A stretch of DNA of 64,000 nucleotides from a bacterium (lineage in GTDB: Bacteria; Myxococcota_A; UBA9160; UBA4427). The notes under the pieces are model-generated. The model did no database searches and had not been told where the DNA came from. It worked only from the letters and a program-made list of their open reading frames with translations. This document shows, piece by piece, positions 29,112-37,962 of the stretch. The DNA lies in contig JANSYR010000004.1 of NCBI GenBank assembly GCA_024742285.1, positions 372,001-436,000 of the forward strand, given 5' to 3'. Made by a program: the position numbers and the translations under genes. Numbering within the stretch: the stretch's first letter is position 1; each line of letters begins with the position of its first letter.

Positions 29112-30274
29112 GGCGAAGACACCTCGCCCGCCGCTTCGAGCATCACGTCCGTCGCGATCGAGCAGCCCCGTGCCTCGGCGCCCTCCTCCCGGCCGAGTAC
29201 GTCGAAGCCGATCAGGTCTCCAGCCTCGTCTCGGATCGCACGGCCGAGATCCGCCGTCTGGATCGCGGCGACGCTGCCGGTATTCGCCAGGTCGTGGATC
29301 ACGATCATGCCGACTTCGCCCGTCGCGACGTCGCGCCCGCTCTCCGGATCGACGAAACGGACGCGCGTCCAGGGTGGCGCTTCCTTGCGGCGGGGTCCGT
29401 CGGGATCGACGAGGGTCGAGTCGTAGAACTGACTACCGAGCTCGGTCATCCCGTACTGGTTGACGACCGAGCGCTCGTCGAGGCCGAAGAGCCCGGCGAT
29501 CTGGTGACGCAGCACGTCACGGGGCACGGTTCGGCTGCGTCCCTTGAAGCCGCCGGTCTCCATGACCCGCGAGCCAGGGGGCAGCCGCCAGCGATCGCGG
29601 TCCGCCGCCAGCGGTTCGTCGAGCAGGTGCACGAAAGCGAAGCTCGTCCCCGCGACCACGAGGGGGCGGTCTTCGCGCCGCGCGCGTTCCGCGGCGGCCT
29701 GGAGGGAAGCGAGGTCGAGACGACCCTCGTGCAGGTCGTAGCCGCTCTCCGGCCCGCCTTCGGCGCGGCGAAGCGTTTCGAACATGTGGGTGAGCGACGA
29801 GTCCGGCGCCTCTGCAGGACTCGGTGCGAGGAAACGCATTTCGGGGGCCGCGCCCTGGAGGTCGTGCAGGAAGGAGCGGCGCAGGCTCGCGAGGAGCGAG
29901 GCCTCGTAGAGCGCGAGCGAGTCGAGGTGGAGCTCCCCCCTCCGATCGACGCTCGTCCCGCTCGTCCGAAAGATCTTCACGGTCTCCGCCTCCGGGAAGC
30001 AGCGGAGCGGGAACTCCTTGAAGGCGCCGGTCGGGACGGGGGGGATGTCCTCGACGCGTTTCACTGCGTCGGGGGTGCGGTCGAGCGAGTCACACAGACG
30101 TGCGTAGGGCGGGCAGGCTTCGAACTGGAATCGGAAGAGCGAGAGGGCGAGGCGCTCGAAACGGGCGAGATCGAGCGGAGGCGTCGATTCCGCCATCCAC
30201 TCGAGGAGCTCGCGTTCGATCTCGCCGCGCGCCGCGCGATCGGGATTCGCGGAGTCGCCCACGAACGCGCTCAC
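29108..30274 (-). CDS. luxE: Acyl-protein synthetase, LuxE family
   Basis: LuxE activates a fatty acid as acyl-AMP, moves it to its own C-terminal cysteine and hands it to LuxC. The 388-residue protein has the adenylation motif FRTSGTSVDRRG (about 102-113), the METGGFKGRSR and NQYGMTELGSQFY segments of the adenylate-forming fold, and a cysteine in RGCSIATD (Cys371) in the position of the acyl-carrying residue of LuxE. GTG 30274 overlaps the aminotransferase stop by 4 bp. Fatty acid chain length and true substrate cannot be inferred. Confidence 0.87.
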   Translation of the reverse strand: MSAFVGDSANPDRAARGEIERELLEWMAESTPPLDLARFERLALSLFRFQFEACPPYARLCDSLDRTPDAVKRVEDIPPVPTGAFKEFPLRCFPEAETVKIFRTSGTSVDRRGELHLDSLALYEASLLASLRRSFLHDLQGAAPEMRFLAPSPAEAPDSSLTHMFETLRRAEGGPESGYDLHEGRLDLASLQAAAERARREDRPLVVAGTSFAFVHLLDEPLAADRDRWRLPPGSRVMETGGFKGRSRTVPRDVLRHQIAGLFGLDERSVVNQYGMTELGSQFYDSTLVDPDGPRRKEAPPWTRVRFVDPESGRDVATGEVGMIVIHDLANTGSVAAIQTADLGRAIRDEAGDLIGFDVLGREEGAEARGCSIATDVMLEAAGEVSSP

Positions 30275-31608
30275 GAAGTCGCTCCCGACGTGAGCACGTC
30301 GACGATCGCGTCGCACGCGAGATGGATCGCTTCGCGGTCGATCACGAGGGGCGGCGTGAGCGAGAGCACGCGGCCTCCGTCTCCGGAGGGCAGCAGGACG
30401 AAGCCGCGCTCGAGGAGCCGGGTCGTGGCGTCGAGGGAGATCTCGGGGCGCACGCATTCGATGCCGATCATGAGGCCCCGCCCACGGACTTCGACCACGG
30501 CGTCGACCTGGGCCAGATCGACGCGCAGCCGATCGAGGATCTCCTGCCCGAGCTTCGCGGCGCGGTTGGGGAGGTCGAGTCGCGCGGACAGGTCGAGGGA
30601 GGCGACGGCCGCGGCGCAGCTGGCGGGATGGCCGAGGAAGGTCTGTGTATGGAGTGCTTCGCCGTCCGAGCGTGGCCAGGCGTCGAAGATCCCGACGAGA
30701 CCGAGGCAGGCCGAGAGCGGCATGCCGGACGCGAGTCCCTTTCCGACGCAGAGCAGGTCGGGCACGACGCCCTCGTGGTCGCAGGCGAAGACGCGGCCGG
30801 TCCGGCCGAGCCCGGTGTAGATCTCGTCGGCGATCAGCAACCAGCCTGCTTCGTCGCAGATCTCGCGCAGGCCGCGCAGGAAGCCCTCGGTGGGAACGCG
30901 CTCGCCGCCGCGTCCCTGGAGCGGTTCGACGATCACCGCGCCGATCTCCTCGCGCGCTTCGTTCGCGACGCGACGGACCGACTCGAGATCGTCGTAGGGA
31001 ACGAAGCGGGTCGCTCGGGGGAGGCGCGCCTCGAAGGGCTCGCGGAAGTCGGCGCGCCAGGTCGCGTCGAGCGCGCCGAACGAAAGGCCGTGATAGGCGC
31101 CTTCGAAAGCGAGCAGGCCCGCGCGGCCGGTCGCGAGCATCGCCGTCTTGATCGCGGTCTCGACCGCGTCCGACCCCGACGACGAGAGCACCGTTCGTAC
31201 GGCGGGTGCTTCCGCCGAACCCCCTCGCGGATAGAGCTTCGTCAGCTTCTCGAGGAGCTCGACCTTCACCCGCGGCGGATGTACGTCGCCCATTCCATGG
31301 AGGAGGGTCGTGGCCTGGGACGCGATCGCCCGGGCGACTTCCGGGTGGGCGTGCCCGACGTTGGCGACCCCGAAGGCGGCGGTGAGGTCGATGAAGCGGT
31401 TGCCGTCGACGTCCCAGAGCTGGGCGCCCTGGGCGCGCTCCCAGAAGATCGGGACCGGGTCGAGGGCGGTCACGTTGCGACTCTCGACCCGGGCCAGCCG
31501 CTCGGCGAGGTCACGCGACGCGGGTCCCGGCACCGCGGTCCGGAGGGACGGCGGAAGCGTCACCGGCACGTCGGCCTGCTCGTCGCTTTCGGAGCGCGGG
31601 GCGGTCAT
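30271..31608 (-). CDS. Class III PLP aminotransferase
   Basis: The 445-residue fold-type I aminotransferase of the 4-aminobutyrate/ornithine group has the pyridine-binding Asp in IADEIYTGLGRTG, the PLP lysine K290 in CVGKGLASGMPLS, and the SSSGSDAVETAIK phosphate-binding motif. Such enzymes move an amino group between an amino acid and an aldehyde or keto compound, often at a terminal carbon. It is the first gene of a three-gene, 4-bp-overlapping operon with LuxE and LuxC. The inferred role is to aminate the aldehyde that they make, or to act in the reverse direction. Start ATG 31608. It diverges from folK across 170 bp. Confidence 0.9.
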   Translation of the reverse strand: MTAPRSESDEQADVPVTLPPSLRTAVPGPASRDLAERLARVESRNVTALDPVPIFWERAQGAQLWDVDGNRFIDLTAAFGVANVGHAHPEVARAIASQATTLLHGMGDVHPPRVKVELLEKLTKLYPRGGSAEAPAVRTVLSSSGSDAVETAIKTAMLATGRAGLLAFEGAYHGLSFGALDATWRADFREPFEARLPRATRFVPYDDLESVRRVANEAREEIGAVIVEPLQGRGGERVPTEGFLRGLREICDEAGWLLIADEIYTGLGRTGRVFACDHEGVVPDLLCVGKGLASGMPLSACLGLVGIFDAWPRSDGEALHTQTFLGHPASCAAAVASLDLSARLDLPNRAAKLGQEILDRLRVDLAQVDAVVEVRGRGLMIGIECVRPEISLDATTRLLERGFVLLPSGDGGRVLSLTPPLVIDREAIHLACDAIVDVLTSGATS

Positions 31609-31778
31609 CGGGATCGGATCCTCGTTCGGGCGCCGCGTCGCGGACGAAGGTCGCGCGGCTCTGGGCCGGAACGGCCAGGGGGGAGGGCGCGGAGAATAGG
31701 GAACGCGGCCTATTCTCGGGGCGCGGGATCGGGATACCCCGCCGTGGGCGGGCTCGGCGCCGCCCCGGAGGAGCGAGC

Positions 31779-32312
31779 ATGCGAGCGGGCGGAGAACGGG
31801 TCTACGTGGCCCTGGGCGCGAATCTCGGCGATAGGGAAGCGACCTTCTCGGCGGCGATCGCCGCCCTCGAGCGCGAGCCGGATCTGCGTCTGGTGGCGGC
31901 TTCGGGCGTGTATGAGACGCCTCCGCTCGGCCCGCCCGGGCAGGCGCCCTACCTGAACGCCGTCGTGGCGCTCCATGCGTGGCTCTCGCCGATCGCGCTG
32001 CTGGAGCGCCTGCAGGCGATCGAGGCCGCGCTCGGCCGGATCCGCGGGCCGGAGGCCGTTCGCTGGGGCCCCCGCGCCCTCGATCTCGATCTCCTCTTCT
32101 TCGGGGATCGGTGCGTCTCGCTGCCCGCGCTCGAGGTGCCCCATCCGCGGCTCCACGAGCGCGCCTTCGTGCTGGTCCCCCTGGCCGACGTCGCGCCGGC
32201 GCTGGTCCACCCGGTCCGGGGCGGGAGCGTGGAAGCCATGTTGGCGGCGCAGGCCCGCATCGAGGAGATCCTGCCCCGTCCGCGACCCGATGGCTGGCCG
32301 GGCGCGCGCTGA
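31779..32312 (+). CDS. folK: Folate biosynthesis pyrophosphokinase FolK
   Basis: HPPK transfers pyrophosphate from ATP to 6-hydroxymethyl-dihydropterin. The 177-residue protein has VYVALGANLGDR, the pterin-loop region GVYETPPLGPPGQAPYLNAV, the catalytic RWGPRALDLDLLFFG and HPRLHERAFVL. The length is typical. The ATG at 31779 follows GGAGGAGCGAGC. Other folate genes are not in the window. Confidence 0.96.
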   Translation: MRAGGERVYVALGANLGDREATFSAAIAALEREPDLRLVAASGVYETPPLGPPGQAPYLNAVVALHAWLSPIALLERLQAIEAALGRIRGPEAVRWGPRALDLDLLFFGDRCVSLPALEVPHPRLHERAFVLVPLADVAPALVHPVRGGSVEAMLAAQARIEEILPRPRPDGWPGAR

Positions 32313-32337
32313 CCGCTGGCGGACGTATGCTCCGCCC

Positions 32338-32649
32338 ATGGCGATTGCAGCAGTCAGCATCTCTCCGATGGGCGTGGGCCTCTCGGTCTCCGAATACGTC
32401 GCGGCGGCGGTCGCCGTCCTCGAGGCCCAGGATCGCGTGACCTGGCAGCTCGACTCGATGTTCACCACGCTCGAGGGCGAGCCGGACGCGCTCTTCGAGG
32501 TGATCCGGGCGATGCAGGAGGCGGTCTTCGCGGCCGGCGCCGAAAGGGTGGGGACGGTGATCAAGATGGACGACCGGCGTGATCGGCCCGCGACCATGGC
32601 GGAGAAAGTCGCCTCGGTGGAGGCGCGGCTCGCCAGCCGAGACGAATAA
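32338..32649 (+). CDS. MTH1187/UPF0045-type thiamine-binding protein
   Basis: The 103-residue ferredoxin-like-fold protein has the family pattern: an N-terminal strand (AAVSISPMGVGLSVSEYV), a central strand with the LDSMFTTLEGE segment, and a C-terminal VGTVIKMDDRRDRP. Structures of relatives (MTH1187, YkoF-like) bind thiamine-like ligands, but the physiological role is unknown. It lies 25 bp after folK. Confidence 0.85.
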   Translation: MAIAAVSISPMGVGLSVSEYVAAAVAVLEAQDRVTWQLDSMFTTLEGEPDALFEVIRAMQEAVFAAGAERVGTVIKMDDRRDRPATMAEKVASVEARLASRDE

Positions 32650-32661
32650 ACACATCTCCGT

Positions 32662-32700
32662 AGTCGGGAAATTGCTGCGGCCATCCGACTGAGGTACTCA
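32662..32700 (+). promoter_or_regulatory. Leader hairpins upstream of cysH
   Basis: AGTCGG (32662-32667) pairs with CCGACT (32685-32690), followed at once by TGAG-gta-CTCA (32690-32700), about 50 bp before the cysH start. It may be an operator, an attenuator or a terminator for the folK pair. I do not recognise a known riboswitch. Confidence 0.3.
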
Positions 32701-32751
32701 GGAATTCGCGCCCGGCGGACGAAACGGCCGGAAGATCCCTTTTGACCGTTC

Positions 32752-33549
32752 GTGCCGGAGATCCCCGTGACTCTGCAATCGCTCGATGCGCTCGCCGGAA
32801 AGCCGTTCAAGGACGAGGTCCTGGGTCTGGTGGAGCAAGACGCCATGGAAGAACGCAGCGCGAGCGAAATTCTGACTTGGGCAGTCGAGAATTTCCATCC
32901 GCGACTGACGATCTCTGCTTCGTTCGGCGCGCCCGAAGGCATGGCGCTGATCGACATGCTCCACAAAGTCGATCCGACGACCCGGGTCTTCGTGCTCGAT
33001 ACCGGGCGCCTCCACCCGGCGACCTACGACCTGATCGACCGGGTTCGCGACCGCTACGACAAGAACGTCGAGGTCGTGTTTCCGAATGCCGAAGAAGTCC
33101 AGGACATGGTCCGCGACGCCGGCATGAACCTCTTCTACGCATCCCACGAGGACCGGAAGCGCTGCTGCCGGATTCGCAAGGTCCTGCCGATGCGCCGCCA
33201 CCTCACGAACTTCGACGCCTACGTGACGGGGCTGCGCCGGGACCAGAACGCGAATCGCGCGAATGCGCGGAAGGTCGAGATCGACTCTGCGAACGGGGAT
33301 CTGGTCAAGATCAACCCTCTCGCCGACTGGACCCACGAGCAGGTGATGGACTACGTCACCGACCACGCGGTCCCGATCAATCGCCTGCACCAGCAGAACT
33401 TCCCGTCGATCGGTTGCGAACCCTGCACCCGATCCGTCGCCCCGGGCGCGGATCCGCGTTCCGGGCGCTGGTGGTGGGAGAGCGACGACACCAAGGAATG
33501 CGGTCTCCACCTGGCCGATACCGAGGAGTCCGGCGGCTCGGGCATCTGA
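32752..33549 (+). CDS. cysH: Adenylyl/phosphoadenylyl-sulfate reductase, [4Fe-4S] type
   Basis: This enzyme reduces activated sulfate to sulfite in assimilation. The 265-residue protein has the PP-loop-like SASFGAPEGMALID, the [4Fe-4S] ligands in KRCCRIRK and GCEPCTR, and the redox-active C-terminal ECGLH motif. The CC-CxxC set is the mark of the APS-using class, as in many bacteria, versus the cluster-free PAPS-using E. coli form. GTG 32752 is the start. No sulfurylase or sulfite reductase is adjacent. Its cluster would need the SUF system. Confidence 0.94.
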   Translation: MPEIPVTLQSLDALAGKPFKDEVLGLVEQDAMEERSASEILTWAVENFHPRLTISASFGAPEGMALIDMLHKVDPTTRVFVLDTGRLHPATYDLIDRVRDRYDKNVEVVFPNAEEVQDMVRDAGMNLFYASHEDRKRCCRIRKVLPMRRHLTNFDAYVTGLRRDQNANRANARKVEIDSANGDLVKINPLADWTHEQVMDYVTDHAVPINRLHQQNFPSIGCEPCTRSVAPGADPRSGRWWWESDDTKECGLHLADTEESGGSGI

Positions 33550-33715
33550 TCCGAAGCCTTCGGCGGCCCCGCTTCGCATTCGGGGACTTGCGGCCGCTCC
33601 TGCGCGCTCGAGAGGGGGGCGGCGCTCAAGCCGTGGGCCGTATGCGCCGATCCTTCTCCCGACGATCGAGTCCGGGTTCCAGTGCGCCCTGGATCGGCCT
33701 CGGGGAGACGGATCG

Positions 33716-34048
33716 ATGGCCAGTGAAGACGTGCGGCGAATGCGCCCGATCGATGTCCTGGGTGGGCTCTGCCTGGTCGCGACGATCCTGCTCACCTCCT
33801 GGGTGGACGTGTCTCGCGCCGAGGACGCCGATGAGGCGAGGATGAGCGTCGACCCCGCCCTCGTCGCTCCGGCCGTGCCGCCTGCCGAGGCCCCCTCGAA
33901 GGCGCCCGCACAGGCGCAGCCGACCCTCGTCCAGCTCAACACGCGCGGGTACAACTACGGCCCGCCGCCCGGCGAGATCGATCGTGCGGCGATGGGCTAC
34001 GAGACCGGCGCCCCGCCGGCCGCGCCGACACCCACCCCCGCGCGCTGA
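33716..34048 (+). CDS. Small secreted or anchored Pro-rich hypothetical protein
   Basis: The 110-residue protein has one N-terminal hydrophobic segment (about 12-33, VLGGLCLVATILLTSWVDV) ending in a possible signal-peptidase site (SRA-ED). A Pro/Ala-rich, probably disordered region follows, with the sequence NTRGYNYGPPPGE in the middle. I do not recognise the family. The ATG at 33716 follows GGGGAGA. It may be exported to the periplasm. It precedes the histidine kinase gene by about 195 bp. Confidence 0.6.
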   Translation: MASEDVRRMRPIDVLGGLCLVATILLTSWVDVSRAEDADEARMSVDPALVAPAVPPAEAPSKAPAQAQPTLVQLNTRGYNYGPPPGEIDRAAMGYETGAPPAAPTPTPAR

Positions 34049-34243
34049 GTCCCGCCGACCCGGCCCGCCCGCCCGGACTGCTAGGATTCCGGCGCTTCTG
34101 AGTGGCCGGCGATCCGGTCGTCCCCGATGGACGGCCGACCGCGAGACGGCGGCTCGATCGCGTATCCCGCTGCCGCGCCGAGCGGGGCCTCGCGTCGTGG
34201 CCGCCCCACGCGGCGTCGCGCCCTGCCTGTGAGGCCCGGCCCG

Positions 34244-36820
34244 ATGGATCCCGACACGACGCGGCGCACACGACAGGTCACCGGCACCCTCGCCGCGATC
34301 TGGGCGATGCTCGCCATCGGCCTGTCGATCTTCTCGCTGATCTCGCCGCGACCCGGTCCGCAGCTGCCGGTGCGGACTTCGATCATCGCCGGCGTCGCCA
34401 TCGTGCACGCCATGAGCGACGCGGCCGCGGCGGCCGGCGTCGAGGAGAACGACCAGCTCCTCTCCGTCGATGGGGTGCCCGCGATCCAGGCCATCTGGGA
34501 GCCCGCCCTCGAGACCGGCGTCGTCGACACCTATCGCCTGCTGAAGCCGGATGGTTCGATCCTGACGGCCTCGCTCCTGCCCGTGCGCGCGGGAGAGGTC
34601 GAGAAGACCGGTGACGTGTTGCTCCACCTCGGGCTCCTGCTGGTGAGCTCGCTCTATCTCGTCGTGGCGCTCACGGTCTGGTGGACGCGGCAGGCGAGCC
34701 GCGAGTCCTGGGCGCTGTTGCTCTACTGCTCGGTGATGTCGGTGCTGCTCTCGTCGGCGATTCGTGTCGACATCATCCCCTGGGCGCCCACCCGGGTCCT
34801 CGCGACGTTGCCCTTCCTGGGCGCGACCACCTTCCATCTCTTCACGACCTACCCGATCGAGCCTTCGTGGATCGTGAAGCGTCGCCGTATCCGGTTGATC
34901 CCCTACCTGATCGCCGGTTCGATCTTCTTCACGGTCCTCACCCAGTCCGCCATGGGGATTCCGCCGAGCTGGGTCGCCACCGCCGCCTTCGTCTTCGGGA
35001 TCGGAACGAGTGTCGGCTCGATCGCGATCCTCGCGGCCGGTCGCTCCGAGGCCCGCCAGGCAGGCATCGGCGATCGCGCGGACCTGATGCTGTTGGCCGG
35101 CCTCGTCAGCCTGCTGCCCGCGCTCCTCGCGCTGATCGCGGAGTGGGTCGTGCCGACGGCGCTCCCCTGGTACGTGGCCCTCCTCTGGGTGGGCTTCTTC
35201 CCCGTCGCCGTCGGCTACGGGATGATCCGCCGCCAGCTCTTCGAGTTCCGCCTCGCGGCGAAGTCGAGCGCCGCCTACGGCGCCGCTTCGCTCGCGATCA
35301 CCGGCGTCTTCGCCTTCATCATCACCTTCGCCGACGAAGTCGTCGAGCAGTACGGCGTGGACGAACGGAACGTGCAGGTCGTCCTGCTCTTCCTGGCGAT
35401 CCTCGCGTTCAACCCCCTGCGCGAACGCATGCAGGGCCTCGTCGACAACTTCTTCGACCGCGACCGATCCCAGTACCGGCGCGCGGTCCGCGAGATCTCG
35501 GAGGCGATGGTCTCCATGTTGTCGATGAACGAGATCGGCGACCGGATCCTGGCGGCGCTGACGGATACGATGGGCGTCTCGCGCGCGATGGTGCTGCTCT
35601 TCGACGACGGCGATCGTGTGCTGCGCGCCTCGGCCTGGCGCGGCGACTGGGACCAGGAAGACATCGACACCGAGATCCCTTCGGACCACCCGATCTGGAA
35701 GCATCTCTGGATGCGTCGGGAGGAGCTCGCGCGCCAGGATTTCGACGACGACCCGGATCCCGAGAAGCGCGAGAGCTGCTGGGACATCTACGACACGCTC
35801 GAGGTCGAGCTGCTGGTTCCCATCCTCTTCGGGGTCGACCTGCTCGGCGTGATCGCCGTCGGCCGAAAGCTCTCCGGCGAGCGGCTCGCGACCGACGATC
35901 GCCAGCTCCTGCGCACGCTCGCGAACCAGAGCTCGATCGCGATCGAGAACGCGAAGGCCTTCGACGAGATCGCGAAGCTGAACGAGAGCCTCGAGATGCG
36001 CGTCGAGGAACGCACGCGCGAGCTCCAGGACACGCAGAACCAGCTCATGCAGAGCGAGAAGCTGAAGAGCCTCGGGCAGCTCGTCGCCGGCGTCGCCCAC
36101 GAGCTCAACAACCCGATCGGCTTCGTCCACGCGAACCTGCAGCTGATCGACGAGTTCGTGGACCGGGCAGCGACCGCCCGGGATGCCGGACGTGGCGAGG
36201 AAGCCGATCGGCACCGCGAGGCGATCAAGAAGCTCCTCGCCCGAAGCCGCGAGGGGACCGAGCGCGTCAAGCAGATCGTGATGGACCTGCGCACGTTCTC
36301 ACGGATGGATCAGGCGGACCTGCAGACGGCGCAGCTCACCGACGAGATCGACCGCACCCTCGCCCTCATGGAGCCGCAGTTCAAGGGATCGATCGAGGTG
36401 GTCAAGGACTATCAGCCGATCCCGGAGGTGCGCTGCTTCCCGGGTCAGCTGAACCAGGTCTTCCTGAACCTGCTGATGAACGCGTGCGACGTACTCGAAG
36501 ACGGCGGCACGATCACGATCCGCACGCGTCCGACGACCGAGGGCGTGCGGCTGCGCTTCGAGGACACCGGGCCCGGCATCCCGCCCGACGTCGCCTCACG
36601 AATCTTCGACCCCTTCTTCACGACGAAGGAGGTCGGGAAGGGTACGGGGCTCGGCCTCTCGCTCTCCCACGGCATCATCGAGCGACACGGCGGACGCATC
36701 CAGATCCTCTCCGCGCCCGGCGAGGGTGCGGTCTTCGAGATCGACCTTCCGCTCGAAGCTCCGGAGATCGAGGGCGCAGGTGAAGAAGAGGGAACTGCGA
36801 GTCCAGCGCGAGCGATGTGA
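34244..36820 (+). CDS. Membrane sensor histidine kinase with PDZ and GAF domains
   Basis: The 858-residue hybrid sensor has, in order: one membrane segment (about 10-35), a PDZ-like domain (about 40-115, AAGVEENDQLLSVDGVPAI), about seven or eight membrane segments (about 130-370), a GAF domain (about 425-600), a short coiled coil, a dimerisation domain with the phospho-His in LVAGVAHELNNPIGF, and an HATPase with N-box NLLMNACD, G1 DTGPGIPP and G2 GTGLGLSLS. ATG 34244 starts just before the first membrane segment. No response regulator is adjacent, so its partner lies elsewhere. The periplasmic PDZ suggests a protein or peptide cue, which is inference. Confidence 0.88.
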   Translation: MDPDTTRRTRQVTGTLAAIWAMLAIGLSIFSLISPRPGPQLPVRTSIIAGVAIVHAMSDAAAAAGVEENDQLLSVDGVPAIQAIWEPALETGVVDTYRLLKPDGSILTASLLPVRAGEVEKTGDVLLHLGLLLVSSLYLVVALTVWWTRQASRESWALLLYCSVMSVLLSSAIRVDIIPWAPTRVLATLPFLGATTFHLFTTYPIEPSWIVKRRRIRLIPYLIAGSIFFTVLTQSAMGIPPSWVATAAFVFGIGTSVGSIAILAAGRSEARQAGIGDRADLMLLAGLVSLLPALLALIAEWVVPTALPWYVALLWVGFFPVAVGYGMIRRQLFEFRLAAKSSAAYGAASLAITGVFAFIITFADEVVEQYGVDERNVQVVLLFLAILAFNPLRERMQGLVDNFFDRDRSQYRRAVREISEAMVSMLSMNEIGDRILAALTDTMGVSRAMVLLFDDGDRVLRASAWRGDWDQEDIDTEIPSDHPIWKHLWMRREELARQDFDDDPDPEKRESCWDIYDTLEVELLVPILFGVDLLGVIAVGRKLSGERLATDDRQLLRTLANQSSIAIENAKAFDEIAKLNESLEMRVEERTRELQDTQNQLMQSEKLKSLGQLVAGVAHELNNPIGFVHANLQLIDEFVDRAATARDAGRGEEADRHREAIKKLLARSREGTERVKQIVMDLRTFSRMDQADLQTAQLTDEIDRTLALMEPQFKGSIEVVKDYQPIPEVRCFPGQLNQVFLNLLMNACDVLEDGGTITIRTRPTTEGVRLRFEDTGPGIPPDVASRIFDPFFTTKEVGKGTGLGLSLSHGIIERHGGRIQILSAPGEGAVFEIDLPLEAPEIEGAGEEEGTASPARAM

Positions 36821-36875
36821 CGGCGGCCGGGTCGGGGCGTAGAATCGAGCGCCCCAAGTACCAGGAGGCTCTCCC

Positions 36876-37916
36876 ATGAAGCTCGGACTCGTCGCCGGCT
36901 ATTCCCCCGCCACCATGAGCGTCCCGATGGACCTGATCAAGGAAGCCGAGAGCCTCGGCTTCACGTCGGTCTGGACCGCGGAAGCCTGGGGCTCCGATGC
37001 GGCGACGCCCGCGGCCTGGATCCTCGCGTTGACCGAGAAGATCAACGTCGGCACCGCGATCATGCAGATGCCCGGTCGCACCCCGGCCATGACGGCCATG
37101 ACGGCGATGACCCTCTACGCCATGTCCGGCGGACGCTTCATCCTCGGTCTCGGGCCCTCGGGTCCGCAGGTCGTCGAGGGCTGGCACGGCGTGCCCTACG
37201 GTCGGCCGTTGACCCGCACGAAGGAATACATCTCGATCATCCGCACGATCCTCGAGCGCAAGGAGAAGCTCGAGCACCAGGGCTACCACTATCAGATTCC
37301 GTACACCGGCGAAGGCGCTTCGGGTCTCGGCAAGCCGCTCAAGAGCATCCTGCACGGCGATCCGAGCCTGAAGATCTACACCGCCTCGATCTCGCCCAAC
37401 GGAATGAAGTGCGCCGGCGAAGCGTCCGACGGCGTCTTCCCCGTCTGGATGAACCCCGAGCGCTACGACATCTTCGAGGAGTCGCTGAACGAAGGCTTCG
37501 CCGCGGCGGGCGGGGGCAAGTCCCTCGACGACTTCGAGATCGCGCCGTTCTGCACGACGATCCTGAACGACGACCTCGAGAAGGCCCGCATGCCCGTCAA
37601 GGCGAACCTCGCGCTGTACATCGGCGGCATGGGCGCGCGCGACAAGAACTTCTACAACGACTACTGCAAGCGCCTCGGCTATCCGGATGCCGCGAAGGAG
37701 ATCCAGGACCTCTTCCTCGACGGCAAGAAGGCCGAGGCGGCAGCGGCCGTTCCCGATCAACTCGTCGACGACGTCGCCCTCGTCGGCTCGGCGGACCGCA
37801 TCCGCGATCGCCTGCAGGCCTGGAAGGCCGCGGGCGAGAAGCGCCACGTGGGCTCGCTGCTCGCAGGAACCCAGAGCGTCGAAGCGCTCCGGGTTCTCGC
37901 CGAGGAAGTGCTCTAG
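36876..37916 (+). CDS. LLM-class (F420/flavin-dependent) oxidoreductase
   Basis: The 346-residue TIM-barrel protein belongs to the luciferase-like monooxygenase superfamily, in its F420-dependent branch by overall look. It has an N-terminal MKLGLVAGYSPATMS strand, the SVWTAEAWGSDA motif, the GTAIMQMPGRTPAMTAM segment and the GGRFILGLGPSGPQVVEGWHG stretch. AGGAGG lies 8 bp before the ATG. The substrate is unknown. It is not a luxA/B chain of a known luciferase, although it lies about 5 kb from the LuxC/E operon. It is a single-gene unit convergent with the SRPBCC gene. Confidence 0.9.
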   Translation: MKLGLVAGYSPATMSVPMDLIKEAESLGFTSVWTAEAWGSDAATPAAWILALTEKINVGTAIMQMPGRTPAMTAMTAMTLYAMSGGRFILGLGPSGPQVVEGWHGVPYGRPLTRTKEYISIIRTILERKEKLEHQGYHYQIPYTGEGASGLGKPLKSILHGDPSLKIYTASISPNGMKCAGEASDGVFPVWMNPERYDIFEESLNEGFAAAGGGKSLDDFEIAPFCTTILNDDLEKARMPVKANLALYIGGMGARDKNFYNDYCKRLGYPDAAKEIQDLFLDGKKAEAAAAVPDQLVDDVALVGSADRIRDRLQAWKAAGEKRHVGSLLAGTQSVEALRVLAEEVL

Positions 37917-37962
37917 GGCTCGGGAACCCGGTCCGTCCGAATCACGTCGAGGCCGGCGCGTT

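Noticed and set aside
27726-30274. Bioluminescence (lux) operon
   Set aside because: LuxC and LuxE families are present but luxA, luxB and luxD are absent. The LLM oxidoreductase at 36876 looks F420-type and is in a different transcription unit.
32662-32751. SAM riboswitch ahead of cysH
   Set aside because: Two short stems exist, but none of the conserved SAM-I, SAM-II or SAM/SAH core sequences are visible.
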